Assembly (NCBI RefSeq): GCF_002086115.1
Contig: NZ_MVHJ01000027.1
Span: forward strand, 1 to 64,000
Direction: 5' to 3'
Length of the DNA: 64,000 nucleotides
Origin: Mycolicibacterium bacteremicum
GTDB lineage: Bacteria; Actinomycetota; Actinomycetes; Mycobacteriales; Mycobacteriaceae
This document shows positions 33,574 to 41,814 of this stretch, one piece after another (position 1 is the first letter of the stretch; each line of letters begins with the position of its first letter). The notes under the pieces were generated by a model. It did not search any database and was not told the origin of the DNA. It was given only the letters and a program-made list of their open reading frames with translations. The position numbers were made by a program, and so were the translations under genes.

Positions 33574-34086
33574 GTGAAGCGTGGGTTCGTAGTAGCCGTC
33601 GGGGGCGCAGCGCTCGTCATCGCCGGTCTGTCCGGTTGTTCCTCGGACAACAAGTCATCATCTGCCACCTCGGAGACGAGTGCGGCAGCCACGTCGGCGG
33701 AGGAGACCACCAGCGCCGCCGCATCCGAATCTCCCACCGCCGCCACCGGTTCGGGCACCACCAAGGTCACCATCGACGGCCAGGACCAGGCGGTCGAGGG
33801 TTCCGTGGTGTGCGCGGCCATGGGCGGCAACATGAACATCGCCATCGGTGACGCCGCCACCGGCATCGCGGCCGTCGTCAGCGAGGACGGCAAGACCGTC
33901 ACCTCGGTCGGCCTGGGCAACGTCAACGGCGTCACGCTGGGCTTCACGGCCGGTGCCGGCGGCGAGGCCAGCGGCTCGGTGGACGGCAAGACCTACACCA
34001 TCAACGGGACCGCCACCGGCGTCGACATGGCCAACCCCATGACCCCGGTGAACAAGCCGTTCGAGATCGTCGTCACCTGCCCCTGA
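33574..34086 (+). CDS. lpqH: 19-kDa lipoprotein LpqH
   Basis: The product has 170 aa and is clearly the ortholog of M. tuberculosis Rv3763, the 19-kDa TLR2-agonist lipoprotein. The signal peptide ends in lipobox LSGC, a Ser/Thr/Ala-rich linker follows and the conserved core carries GNMNIAIGDAATGIAAV, SVGLGNVNGVTLG and GTATGVDMANPM. I start at the second GTG (33574), which lies 7 nt after AAGGAG and matches MKRGL of the family; the first GTG is only 4 nt away. In M. tuberculosis this gene sits beyond the alkylsulfatase gene, so its position here differs. A strong terminator follows. Confidence 0.93.
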   Translation: MKRGFVVAVGGAALVIAGLSGCSSDNKSSSATSETSAAATSAEETTSAAASESPTAATGSGTTKVTIDGQDQAVEGSVVCAAMGGNMNIAIGDAATGIAAVVSEDGKTVTSVGLGNVNGVTLGFTAGAGGEASGSVDGKTYTINGTATGVDMANPMTPVNKPFEIVVTCP

Positions 34087-34102
34087 CGGGCTCACAACCG
34101 CG

Positions 34103-34140
34103 CGGCGGCGTCCCGGCTCGGGGCGCCGCCGTTGCTTTTT
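34103..34140. terminator. Rho-independent terminator after lpqH
   Basis: CGGCGGCG and CGCCGCCG pair with an inner CCCG/CGGG continuation, giving a long GC stem. TTGCTTTTT follows directly at 34132-34140. This is the clearest intrinsic terminator in the window and separates lpqH from the convergent DUF732 gene. Confidence 0.8.
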
Positions 34141-34147
34141 GCCGTCC

Positions 34148-34504
34148 TCAGCGGCCGGTGTAGCCGGCCCCCGACTGGCGCAACTGCCAGATCTGCGCGG
34201 GGCACAGCTCGTTGATCGCCTGGTTGATCAGATAACCGGCCTGGTAGTAGTCGGTGGTGCGGAAATCCCCCTTGAGCTGGTTGACCAGCTCGGCGTAGGG
34301 CATCTTGGCCGCGACCCGGTCGCAGATGGTGTTGCCGTAGCCGATCGCGGCCTCGGCGTTGGGGAAGTTGTATCCGGGCCGCACGTGCACGTTGACCAGA
34401 TAGGCCACCGTGTCGGCCGCGGCCGAGGGCGCTGCCGCGGCACCCACCCCGCCGAGCCCGGCGGCAACCAGTCCGACCGCGACCATTCCCCGAAAGACCG
34501 TCAT
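34148..34504 (-). CDS. Secreted DUF732 protein
   Basis: This 118-aa protein has a Sec signal peptide (residues 1-30, AAAAPSAAA) and a DUF732 domain: VAYLVNVHVRPGYNFPNAEAAIGYGNTICDRV and the final NELCPAQIW. The two cysteines (61 and about 101) should form the family's disulfide. DUF732 proteins are numerous exported proteins of mycobacteria with unknown role. The ATG at 34504 gives a normal signal sequence; the longer frame lacks one. Confidence 0.85.
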   Translation of the reverse strand: MTVFRGMVAVGLVAAGLGGVGAAAAPSAAADTVAYLVNVHVRPGYNFPNAEAAIGYGNTICDRVAAKMPYAELVNQLKGDFRTTDYYQAGYLINQAINELCPAQIWQLRQSGAGYTGR

Positions 34505-34599
34505 GGGGGCTGACTCTAATCCCCGCCCGATGCGAACGTGGCAAATCCCCTCTCCCGTCGGCAATACCGCGGTACCGTCCAGTCGGCGAGGGGGAGAAG

Positions 34600-35931
34600 A
34601 TGGCGGGAACACAGCTGAGACGACTCGGCACGGCATTGTTTGCGATGGCCGTGTCCATCGCGCTGATCTGCGGGCATGCGCTCGGCGCGACCGGACTGCG
34701 ACCGCTGGTCGGTCTGGTCAACACCGTGATCGGTGTCGGCGGCAGCAAGGACCCACTCTCCGAGCGACTCCCGGCAAAGCTGCAGAGCACCGTGGTGCCG
34801 TCCGGCTACAGCTATATCGGCACCGAATACCCGGCATCGCTGAACCTGGACCGCAGCGTGCGCATCGGGATGCCGGTGCTGCACCAGGAGTTGGTGACCA
34901 CCTCCGGGACGGTCCTGGTTGCCGGATATTCGCTGGGCGCGCTGTTGGTCGAGCAGCTCAAGCGGGATGTCGCAGGTTCGCCGAACCCGCCGTCGCCATC
35001 GGAGTTGAGCTTCCTACAGATCGCGACGCCGTTCGTGCCCAACGGCGGCATCTTCGCGCGGTTCCCCGGCATCGCCATCCCGAACGTCGTGTCTCCGATG
35101 GGACCCGGGCAGCCCACCCAGTACGACACCACCTACATCGTCAACGAGTACGACCTGTGGGGCGACTTCCCCGCCTATTTCAACCCGGTGTCGATTCTCA
35201 ACGCCGTGCTCGGCCATGAGTACGCCCACGTCGACAAGTGGTACGACGCCATCGACCCGGCCGACCCGGCCAACCTGGTCAAGTCGGTGACCGACCCCGA
35301 CACCGGCGGCACCGAGACCTACATCCTGGTGCCGGCGACCCGGCTGCCGCTGCTCGGCCCGCTGCGCGACATCGCCTACCACCTGGGCATCTCGCCGGTG
35401 GCCGAACGGCTGCTCGGTGCCATCGAACCGCTGCTGCGGGTGATCGTCGACATGGGCTACACCGACCGGCTGAACCTCAACCCCGAGAAGAACACCCCGT
35501 TCTCGTTGTTCACCCCGCCGCACAAGATCGCCGAGGCGTTGCGCGCGGTGCCCGGCGCCATCGAAGAGGGCCTGCACAATCTGGTGCACGGTCCGCGTAC
35601 ACCCGAGCCGGCGCCCGAACCCGCCACCGGCCTGCGCAGCGTTCCCACCGCGACCGAACCCGAAGCAACAACGGGCACAGCGGAACCCGAGGCCGACCAG
35701 ACCGAGACCGAGATCGACAAGACCGAGGCGGTCGAAGAGCCCGAGGAGGTCGCCGACGCCGGGGTCACCGTCAAGAAGACCCCGCGCACCGTCCCCACGG
35801 TCCGCAGCCCCTACCGCGTCCGCACCGCCGTGGCCCCCGACAGGTCCGTCGGGCGGGGCCCGAAGAAGGATGCGGCCACCAGCTCGGACTCGGGTCAGGA
35901 CGACCGCGACGCCGGCGCCGAGGCCGCCTGA
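34600..35931 (+). CDS. PE-PPE domain serine hydrolase
   Basis: This 443-aa exported protein has a hydrophobic N-terminal signal or anchor (residues 8-30). A PE-PPE alpha/beta-hydrolase domain (about 65-290) carries the nucleophile elbow AGYSLGA (Ser111). An acidic Glu/Thr/Pro-rich tail (about 330-443) is likely disordered. It lacks the PE or PPE secretion module, as in free-standing PE-PPE hydrolases of rapid growers. The likely activity is an esterase or trehalose-ester-type acyltransferase. The ATG is preceded by GGGGGAG. Its 3' end overlaps a possible small antisense gene. Confidence 0.85.
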   Translation: MAGTQLRRLGTALFAMAVSIALICGHALGATGLRPLVGLVNTVIGVGGSKDPLSERLPAKLQSTVVPSGYSYIGTEYPASLNLDRSVRIGMPVLHQELVTTSGTVLVAGYSLGALLVEQLKRDVAGSPNPPSPSELSFLQIATPFVPNGGIFARFPGIAIPNVVSPMGPGQPTQYDTTYIVNEYDLWGDFPAYFNPVSILNAVLGHEYAHVDKWYDAIDPADPANLVKSVTDPDTGGTETYILVPATRLPLLGPLRDIAYHLGISPVAERLLGAIEPLLRVIVDMGYTDRLNLNPEKNTPFSLFTPPHKIAEALRAVPGAIEEGLHNLVHGPRTPEPAPEPATGLRSVPTATEPEATTGTAEPEADQTETEIDKTEAVEEPEEVADAGVTVKKTPRTVPTVRSPYRVRTAVAPDRSVGRGPKKDAATSSDSGQDDRDAGAEAA

Positions 35932-36038
35932 CGACGCTGGCGGCGCCGCAGCCGGGCCAGCAGAACCCGGCGGTGCATCTCGAAGGACATCGACAACGGG
36001 TCACGCCATCCCGCGGGTTTCTTGACGTTGCTGCGCAT
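35895..36038 (-). CDS. Possible small arginine-rich protein
   Basis: A 47-codon frame begins MRSNVKKPAGWRDPLSMSF and continues with a basic helix rich in RRVLLARLRRRQRRQ. It would fill the otherwise empty gap between the PE-PPE gene and the dehydrogenase gene and overlaps the former by 37 nt. A GGGAT sequence lies just upstream of the ATG. Coding is plausible but unproven; it could be chance in GC-rich DNA. Confidence 0.35.
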   Translation of the reverse strand: MRSNVKKPAGWRDPLSMSFEMHRRVLLARLRRRQRRQAASAPASRSS

Positions 36039-36120
36039 GGTGATCCCACTGTGGCACAGCACGCGGCCAACCCTCGAGTCGGCGAAACAAACCGCGGGTG
36101 AACACCTTTCGATATTCGGG

Positions 36121-37284
36121 CTAACCGGGTTCGACGGCGGAGCTACGTGGGTCGATGAGCACCTTGGCATGCGCCTCCGGGTCACTGAGCGCCCGGAAGG
36201 CGGCGTCGACACCGTCGAGTCCAACCGTCCCGGTGACCAACGCCGAGGCGTCGACCTTGCCCTCGGCCAGCAGGTACAGGGTGTCGCGGAACTCCAGCGG
36301 CGTGTACCCGAAGACGAAACGCAGGTCGATCTCCTTGCCGATGGCCAGCGTCGGCCGGAACCGGTCCTCGCCCATGCAGACCCCGACCACCACCACCCGC
36401 GACTGCACCGGCGCCGCCGCCAGCACACCGTCGATCATGCCGGGCACGCCGACGCATTCGAAGATCACCGGACGCTTCGGCCCGGCCGCCCCCAGCGACT
36501 CGGCAACCCGGTACAGATGCGACCAGCCGGGCAGCTTGCGCAGCTTCTCCATCGATCCGACCCCGAGTTCGTAGAGCTGCGGGGCGGCGGTGATGACGCC
36601 CTTCTGCCGGTCGAACCGCTCGTACGGCGAGTCGACGGCCGGGTCGACGACCACGTGCGCACCACATCGGGCGGCCAGGGCGCGGCGGCCCGGGGAGAAG
36701 TCGCTGGCGATGATGGTGCCCACCCCCTTGGCCTTGAGGTGGCAGATGACCGCCAGGCCCACCGGTCCGCATCCGACGACGACCGCGGTGTCGCGCCGGC
36801 CGATCTCACTGCGGCGCACCGCGTGCAGGGCGACGGCCATCGGTTCGGTGAGCGCGGCGGTGTCGATGTCGAGTCCGTTGGGCACGACGAACGTCATCGA
36901 CGCCTCGGCCAGCACCTGTTCGGCGTACCCGCCGGGGGCCAACGGGGACAGACCGGTCAGGTGCACGCCGCCGCTGGCGCGCAGCAGCGGGAACGACACG
37001 ACGGTCGTGCCGGTTTTGAACTCTTTGGCCACTCCGCGGCCGCGCTCGGCGACTTCGCCACTGAACTCGTGGCCGAGCACCACCGGGGTGTCCCCGCGCA
37101 TGAAATCGTCGTAGCCGACGGCCGCCATGACATCGGTGAGTTCGTCGGCGTGATCCTTGGCATGCAGGTCAGAGCCACAGATCCCGCAGCGCCGCACGTC
37201 GAGCAGGAGTTGGCCGGCCGCCGGACGGGGCGCGGGCAGGTCGATCACCGACAGTTCGCCGGACACACAACTGACAGCCTTCAT
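36121..37284 (-). CDS. Zinc-dependent alcohol dehydrogenase family protein
   Basis: This 387-aa medium-chain dehydrogenase/reductase has the catalytic zinc motif RRCGICGSDLHAKDH (Cys36 and following) and GHEFSGEV with the zinc-binding His/Glu. The Rossmann motif is VVVGCGPVGLAVICHLKAKG. The four-cysteine structural zinc loop is missing, as in many sorbitol/threonine-dehydrogenase-like members. It oxidises an alcohol or reduces an aldehyde/ketone with NAD(P). The ATG at 37284 starts MKAVSCVSGELS, typical for the family. No partner genes indicate the substrate. Confidence 0.88.
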   Translation of the reverse strand: MKAVSCVSGELSVIDLPAPRPAAGQLLLDVRRCGICGSDLHAKDHADELTDVMAAVGYDDFMRGDTPVVLGHEFSGEVAERGRGVAKEFKTGTTVVSFPLLRASGGVHLTGLSPLAPGGYAEQVLAEASMTFVVPNGLDIDTAALTEPMAVALHAVRRSEIGRRDTAVVVGCGPVGLAVICHLKAKGVGTIIASDFSPGRRALAARCGAHVVVDPAVDSPYERFDRQKGVITAAPQLYELGVGSMEKLRKLPGWSHLYRVAESLGAAGPKRPVIFECVGVPGMIDGVLAAAPVQSRVVVVGVCMGEDRFRPTLAIGKEIDLRFVFGYTPLEFRDTLYLLAEGKVDASALVTGTVGLDGVDAAFRALSDPEAHAKVLIDPRSSAVEPG

Positions 37285-37397
37285 CGGTATTTCCCTTCGT
37301 CAGTACCCGAGTATGGCTGTAGGGCGAAAGCACCCCGCCGCTCTGTCGTGGGTGTCAATATTCGAATCGGTTTGCAAACTCGGGATCAGGGGATTTC

Positions 37398-39068
37398 ATG
37401 GAACGCCTTTCGGTGTGGGTCAGTGCCGGGCTGTTGTCGGCCGGCGTATCGGCGGCGGTGCTGGCCGGCGCGGGCGTCGCGGTGGCCGACGACGCGACCG
37501 GCGGTTCGGACTCCGGCGCGTCGTCGGGACCCGCCTCCGCCACCAAGCCGGACCCGACAACGTCCGAAGCCGGCACCGCCACCCCGCCGAACCCGGACAC
37601 CGAGACCGAGACCGGGACCGGGCAGGAACCCGCGGCCGAACCGGAGTCCGACGCCGAGCCCGACCCGGAGCCGGACGGGCAGCTCACCCCCGACACCCCG
37701 TCGGCCGAAGCTCCCGACGCCGAACCCGCCGTCCCCGGCAAGAAGAAGCGCCCCGGGGCATCCGGCCTCAAGGCCACCGAGGACACCGAGGACACCGAGG
37801 ACACCGAACCCGCGGCCGAATCCGAACCCGCCACCGCGGTGGGCACACCGCAGATCATCGAGACCAGCGCCGAACCGGCGGTGTCCGCTCCGCTGGTGAT
37901 CGCCGCGAGAACCACCGCCGACCGGGCGGCCACCACGGCGCGGGTGGCCGGGCCACCCGCGGTGTCGATGGCCGTCGCGGTCCAGCAGCCCGCCGTCGAG
38001 CAGGCCTCCGCACCCCGCATCCCGAACCTGGCGCGCTGGCTGCAGGGCCTGGCCGACTCGGTGGTCAGGGGCATCGGCTCGCTGGTGATCAACACCATCC
38101 AGGCGCTGGAGGCGCTGGTGACCGGCCCGCCCGCGGTGCCGGCGAGCAGCCCCGTGACGGTCCGCACCTCGAATATCCTGCTGGCCAACGGCCAACGGGT
38201 GCAGGCGAACTGGTACTTCCCCGACGTCGCGGAGGGTGCCGATCCGCCGGACCGGTTGATCCTGCTGCAGCACGGCTTCTTCGCGCTCGGCCCGATGTAC
38301 AGCCACACCGCGGCCGATCTGGCGGTGAGCACCAACAGCATCGTGGTGACCCCGACGCTGTCGTCGAACTTCTTCGCCCGCGACGACGCCTGGCTCAACG
38401 GCGCAGGCATGTGGAGCAACATTGCCGACCTGTTCGCCGGTGACCGGACCGCACTGAACGACAGCGCCCGCGCGGCCGGCTTCGACGGGGTGCTGCCCGA
38501 GAAGTTCGGGCTGGCCGGCCATTCCGCGGGTGGTCAGTTGGTGGCGGCCGTGGCCGGCTACCTCGTCGACAACGGGGCCGCCGACAACCTGGTCGGCGTG
38601 ATCACGCTCGACGGGGTGCCGACGGGCTCGGTGATGTCGACGGCGCTGGCCAAGCTGCAGGCCTACCAGGATGCGACGGGCCGCTACATCCCGGTGCGTG
38701 AGATCGGCGCGCCGAGCAATGCGTTCAACTCGATCAGCAATGTGAAGCAGGCGCTGAACGCGGCGCGGCCGGGCCGCTTCAACGGCGTGGTGCTCGCCGG
38801 GGGTGTGCACATGGACTCGATGCGCGGCGGCAACCCGCTGATCCAGTTCGGCGCCTATCTGATCGCGGGCTTCCCGAAGCCGCAGAATCAGCAGGCGGTG
38901 AAGCAGCTGACCACCGAATGGTTCAACGACTGGTTCGCCGGCGACACCGACAACGGTGACGAGCTGGTGCCGGGGTCCACCATCGCCATCCCGACGCCGA
39001 ACGGGACCGCCACCGGTGTGGTGGTCGGGTCGGTCCCGGCCGTGCGGATGGTCACGCTGGCCGTATGA
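37398..39068 (+). CDS. Secreted alpha/beta-hydrolase (lipase-like) with acidic low-complexity region
   Basis: The product has 556 aa. A Sec signal peptide (1-32, AGVAVAD) precedes a long Asp/Glu/Thr/Pro-rich segment (about 33-190), which includes a 9-bp repeat giving EDT-EDT-EDT. The hydrolase domain follows (about 250-550). It has the oxyanion-type HGFFALGP and nucleophile elbow AGHSAGG (Ser376); HMDS near residue 470 may supply the catalytic His. It probably acts on lipids or esters at the cell surface. The domain order mirrors the neighbouring PE-PPE protein, but with the disordered part in front. Distant relatives occur in several mycobacteria. Confidence 0.82.
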   Translation: MERLSVWVSAGLLSAGVSAAVLAGAGVAVADDATGGSDSGASSGPASATKPDPTTSEAGTATPPNPDTETETGTGQEPAAEPESDAEPDPEPDGQLTPDTPSAEAPDAEPAVPGKKKRPGASGLKATEDTEDTEDTEPAAESEPATAVGTPQIIETSAEPAVSAPLVIAARTTADRAATTARVAGPPAVSMAVAVQQPAVEQASAPRIPNLARWLQGLADSVVRGIGSLVINTIQALEALVTGPPAVPASSPVTVRTSNILLANGQRVQANWYFPDVAEGADPPDRLILLQHGFFALGPMYSHTAADLAVSTNSIVVTPTLSSNFFARDDAWLNGAGMWSNIADLFAGDRTALNDSARAAGFDGVLPEKFGLAGHSAGGQLVAAVAGYLVDNGAADNLVGVITLDGVPTGSVMSTALAKLQAYQDATGRYIPVREIGAPSNAFNSISNVKQALNAARPGRFNGVVLAGGVHMDSMRGGNPLIQFGAYLIAGFPKPQNQQAVKQLTTEWFNDWFAGDTDNGDELVPGSTIAIPTPNGTATGVVVGSVPAVRMVTLAV

Positions 39069-39089
39069 GCTGACGCGCCCAGAACCCAG

Positions 39090-39124
39090 AAACCGCCCGT
39101 ACCTGGCACGCAGGCGGGCGGTTT
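39090..39124. terminator. Bidirectional terminator between lipase gene and tRNA-Ser
   Basis: AAACCGCCCG and CGGGCGGTTT pair perfectly around a 15-nt loop. The A/T ends give short U-runs on both strands. It can stop the plus-strand lipase transcript and, from the other side, the minus-strand tRNA transcript. Confidence 0.7.
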
Positions 39125-39128
39125 GTGG

Positions 39129-39216
39129 CGGTGGCGGAGGGATTTGAACCCTCGGACGGGGGTTACCCGTCACACGCTTTCGAGGCGTGCTCCTTAGGCC
39201 GCTCGGACACGCCACC
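39129..39216 (-). tRNA. tRNA-Ser(CGA)
   Basis: The acceptor GGTGGCG pairs with CGCCACC and the discriminator is G. The anticodon loop CTCGAAA gives CGA, reading UCG. A long variable arm is present. The 3' CCA is encoded (39126-39128 as TGG on the plus strand), unlike the serine tRNA at 2842. Position next to tadA matches M. tuberculosis. Confidence 0.95.
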
Positions 39217-39257
39217 GGCGGGAAGCTTACCGGCCGCGGGCCGTGCGCCCTAATCGT

Positions 39258-39710
39258 CTAGCGATGCCGGGCGAAGAACTCCTCCAGCGGGGCCGCGCAT
39301 TCGGCGGCGAGCACGCCACCGCGCACCTGCGGGCGGTGCGTCAGCCGCCGGTCCCGCACCACATCCCAAAGCGATCCGACCGCCCCGGTCTTGGGCTCCC
39401 AGGCCCCGAACACCAACCGCCCGATCCGGGCCATCACCAGCGCGCCGGCACACATGGTGCACGGTTCGACGGTGACCGCCAGCGTGCAGTCCGCCAACCG
39501 CCAGCCATCACCCAGTACGCCGGTCGCCGCGCGGATGGCGAGGATCTCCGCGTGCGCGGTCGGGTCCCCCAGCGCCTCACGCGCGTTGGCGGCGCGGGCC
39601 AGCTCGGTGCCGTCGGGGCCGAACACCACCGCGCCGATGGGCACATCGTCGGGACCGGCCAGCCGGGCGGCATCCAGCGCCCGTCGGATCAGCTCGGTGT
39701 CCGAGCTCAC
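39258..39710 (-). CDS. tadA: tRNA-specific adenosine deaminase
   Basis: This 150-aa zinc deaminase converts A34 to inosine in tRNA-Arg(ACG); that tRNA is encoded at 55554-55626 in this window. The catalytic motif is TAHAEILAIR (His/Glu), and PCTMCAGAL supplies the two zinc cysteines. The GTG at 39710 overlaps the stop of the upstream associated-protein gene (GTGA). This gene is essential in bacteria using this decoding scheme. Synteny matches Rv3752c. Confidence 0.93.
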   Translation of the reverse strand: MSSDTELIRRALDAARLAGPDDVPIGAVVFGPDGTELARAANAREALGDPTAHAEILAIRAATGVLGDGWRLADCTLAVTVEPCTMCAGALVMARIGRLVFGAWEPKTGAVGSLWDVVRDRRLTHRPQVRGGVLAAECAAPLEEFFARHR

Positions 39711-40225
39711 CGACCGAGTTTGTCGAGCACCGCGGACAGCTCGCTGTCGAAGCCCAACCGCTCGGCGATCGCGGTGATCTGCTCCTCGATCTCGGACTCG
39801 TCGTCGGCGATGATCACACCCAGCACGCCCTCGGGCAGGCCGATATCGGAAAGCAGACCCAGGTCGCCCTCCTCGAACGGATCGGTGTCCTCGAGATCCT
39901 CGTCGTCGATATCGGCGTCCAGCTTGTCGAGCACCTCGGCGGCGATGTCGTAGTCCAGGGCGGCGGTGGCATCCGAGAGCAGCAACCGGGTGCCGGCCGG
40001 GGCGGGCCGCAGGATGATCAGGAACTCCTCGTCGACGTCGAGCAGACCGAACACCGCGCCCGCGCTGCGCAGTTCACGCAGTTCGGTCTCGGCCGCGGCG
40101 AGGCTGTTCAACGCCGCCCGGCGCAACGCGCTACAGCGCCACTTGCCGTCCTCGCGGACGACCGCGACGCCGAACCCGCCGGGCAGGTCGGCAGTCTGCT
40201 GCGCCGTAGCACGCTGTGCTCCCAT
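39707..40225 (-). CDS. tRNA adenosine deaminase-associated protein
   Basis: This 172-aa protein corresponds to Rv3753c, a family found next to tadA in actinobacteria. It has no catalytic motif that I recognise. The second half is very acidic (KLDADIDDEDLEDTDPFEEGD) and ends in a predicted helical region. The ATG at 40225 is used; the much longer frame is antisense to tyrA. Conserved coupling with tadA suggests a partner or regulator of the deaminase, but this is inference. Confidence 0.88.
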   Translation of the reverse strand: MGAQRATAQQTADLPGGFGVAVVREDGKWRCSALRRAALNSLAAAETELRELRSAGAVFGLLDVDEEFLIILRPAPAGTRLLLSDATAALDYDIAAEVLDKLDADIDDEDLEDTDPFEEGDLGLLSDIGLPEGVLGVIIADDESEIEEQITAIAERLGFDSELSAVLDKLGR

Positions 40226-40251
40226 GGCCGCTAACGCTAGTCGCACGCAGG

Positions 40252-40285
40252 GGCTGTGACTACCCAAAGACCGGTGGTCACAGCC
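40252..40285 (+). promoter_or_regulatory. Long hairpin in the tyrA leader
   Basis: A 13-bp stem (GGCTGTGACTACC with GGTGGTCACAGCC, one G-T wobble) closes an 8-nt loop. It ends 18 nt before the tyrA GTG and 27 nt from the divergent gene's ATG. It could be an attenuator-type leader structure for tyrA, or a dimeric operator shared by both genes. Confidence 0.55.
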
Positions 40286-40303
40286 ATGTGCCAACCTTGA
40301 CCG

Positions 40304-41263
40304 GTGACCGACACACCGGTGTGCGTGCTGGGCCTGGGACTGATAGGCGGTTCTCTGCTGCGGGCCGCCACCGCGGCGGGCCGCACCGTGTTCGGCTACA
40401 ACCGCTCGGTCGACGGTGTCGAGGCCGCATCGGCCGATGGATTCGACGCCACCACCGGCCTCGACGAGGCCCTGACCCGCGCCGCCGACACCGGCGCCCT
40501 GATCGTGCTGGCGGTGCCGATGCCCGCACTGGCCACCATGCTCGACCACATCCGCGCGATCGCGCCGAACTGCCCGTTGACCGATGTGGTCAGCGTGAAG
40601 GGCGCGGTGCTGCGCGAGGTCCAGAAGTTCGGCCTGCGGCCGCGCTTCGTCGGGGGCCATCCGATGACCGGCACCGCGCATTCGGGGTGGTCGGCCGGGG
40701 ACGCGACACTGTTCGTCGGCGCCCCGTGGGTCATCAGTGTCGATGATGACGTCGACGCCGAGGTCTTCACCCTGGTGCAGAACCTGGCCCTGGACTGTGG
40801 CTCGGTGGTGGTGCCCGCCCGGTCCGACGAACACGACGCCGCCGCGGCCGCCATCTCGCATCTGCCCCACCTGCTGGCCGAGGCCCTGGCGGTCACGGCC
40901 GCCGACGTCCCGCTGGCATTCGCGCTGGCCGCCGGCTCGTTCCGCGACGGCACCCGGGTCGCGGCGACGGCCCCGGATCTGGTGCGCGCCATGTGCGAGG
41001 CCAACGCCGATCATCTGGTGACCGGTCTGGACCGGGCCATCGAACTGCTCACCGAGGCGCGCACGCATCTGGCCACCCACACCTCGGTGGCCGACCTTGT
41101 CGAGGCCGGGCACGCGGCGCGCGTCCGCTACGACAGCTTTCGACGCCCCGACATCCTGCACGTCACCGTCGGCGCCCCGCAGTGGCGCGAAGAACTGGCC
41201 GCCGCCGGCCGGGCCGGCGGGGTGATCAGATCCGCGCTGCCAGTCCTGGGTAGTCGAGGATGA
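40304..41263 (+). CDS. tyrA: Prephenate dehydrogenase
   Basis: This 319-aa NAD-dependent enzyme of tyrosine biosynthesis converts prephenate to 4-hydroxyphenylpyruvate. The Rossmann motif is VLGLGLIGGSLLRAA, VVSVKGAVLREV follows and the catalytic-His motif is VGGHPMTGTAHSGW. The start is a GTG. The syntenic order tadA, partner, tyrA, Rv3755c equals M. tuberculosis Rv3752c-Rv3755c. Its 3' end overlaps the convergent glycolipid-binding-domain gene by 38 nt. The aromatic aminotransferase HisC2 at 55.9 kb could complete tyrosine and phenylalanine synthesis. Confidence 0.93.
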   Translation: MTDTPVCVLGLGLIGGSLLRAATAAGRTVFGYNRSVDGVEAASADGFDATTGLDEALTRAADTGALIVLAVPMPALATMLDHIRAIAPNCPLTDVVSVKGAVLREVQKFGLRPRFVGGHPMTGTAHSGWSAGDATLFVGAPWVISVDDDVDAEVFTLVQNLALDCGSVVVPARSDEHDAAAAAISHLPHLLAEALAVTAADVPLAFALAAGSFRDGTRVAATAPDLVRAMCEANADHLVTGLDRAIELLTEARTHLATHTSVADLVEAGHAARVRYDSFRRPDILHVTVGAPQWREELAAAGRAGGVIRSALPVLGSRG

Positions 41264-41810
41264 ATCCGGCATCGTCGACGGTCACGGTGGTCTCGGCGAC
41301 CGGGGACTTCAGGCCGAACCCCGCCGCCTCGCGGGTGTAGGTGATGTTCTCCAGCTCGACGGTCAGGTCCGGTAACCGCACGTAGACCACCGGCAGGGTC
41401 AACGTGTCGGGGCCGCCGTGGTGCAGTTCGTTACGCCGGATCGGCAGCGCGTTGAAGAACGGGCTGAACACCACGTCGACGTCCAGGGCCCCGTCGAAGG
41501 CGGCCCGGCTGGTCTGGTTCTGGTGATCGCGGACCAGCCACATGCCCTCCTCGTCACGCGCGATGGACAGCTGGCGCTCCCGCTCGGCGAGGGTCATCGT
41601 CAGCGACAGCCGCTTGGTGGCACCGACCTCGTCGGTCACCAGGTCGTAGGAGGCGCTGAAGGCGGCATCGGTCGGGGTGGCCGCCGACACGATGCGTCCG
41701 TAGGCCTTGATCCGCTTACCGGAAAGCTGAACCCGTACCGACTCCATCCGCGGCACATCGTGTGCACGCCAGGTCAAGATTGCCGGCCACTCCTCAGCTG
41801 GTTCAGTCAC
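41226..41810 (-). CDS. Putative glycolipid-binding domain protein (Rv3755c type)
   Basis: This 194-aa protein matches the Rv3755c position and family: alternating beta-strands starting EEWPAILTWRAHDVPRMESVRV, then a MWLVRDHQNQ stretch and ITYTREAAGFG. The family is annotated as glycolipid-binding from structure, without a known role. The GTG at 41810 is chosen because MTEPAEEWP begins the domain. It lies upstream of nothing on its strand and just downstream of proZ, ending inside the tyrA 3' region. Confidence 0.83.
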   Translation of the reverse strand: MTEPAEEWPAILTWRAHDVPRMESVRVQLSGKRIKAYGRIVSAATPTDAAFSASYDLVTDEVGATKRLSLTMTLAERERQLSIARDEEGMWLVRDHQNQTSRAAFDGALDVDVVFSPFFNALPIRRNELHHGGPDTLTLPVVYVRLPDLTVELENITYTREAAGFGLKSPVAETTVTVDDAGFILDYPGLAARI

Positions 41811-41814
41811 CCTC

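Noticed and set aside
36022..37899. 625-codon plus-strand frame
   Set aside because: It covers the antisense of the alcohol dehydrogenase and then a wrong frame of the lipase gene.
37386..39215. 609-codon minus-strand frame reaching into tRNA-Ser
   Set aside because: Antisense to the lipase-like gene; it crosses the tRNA and its terminator.
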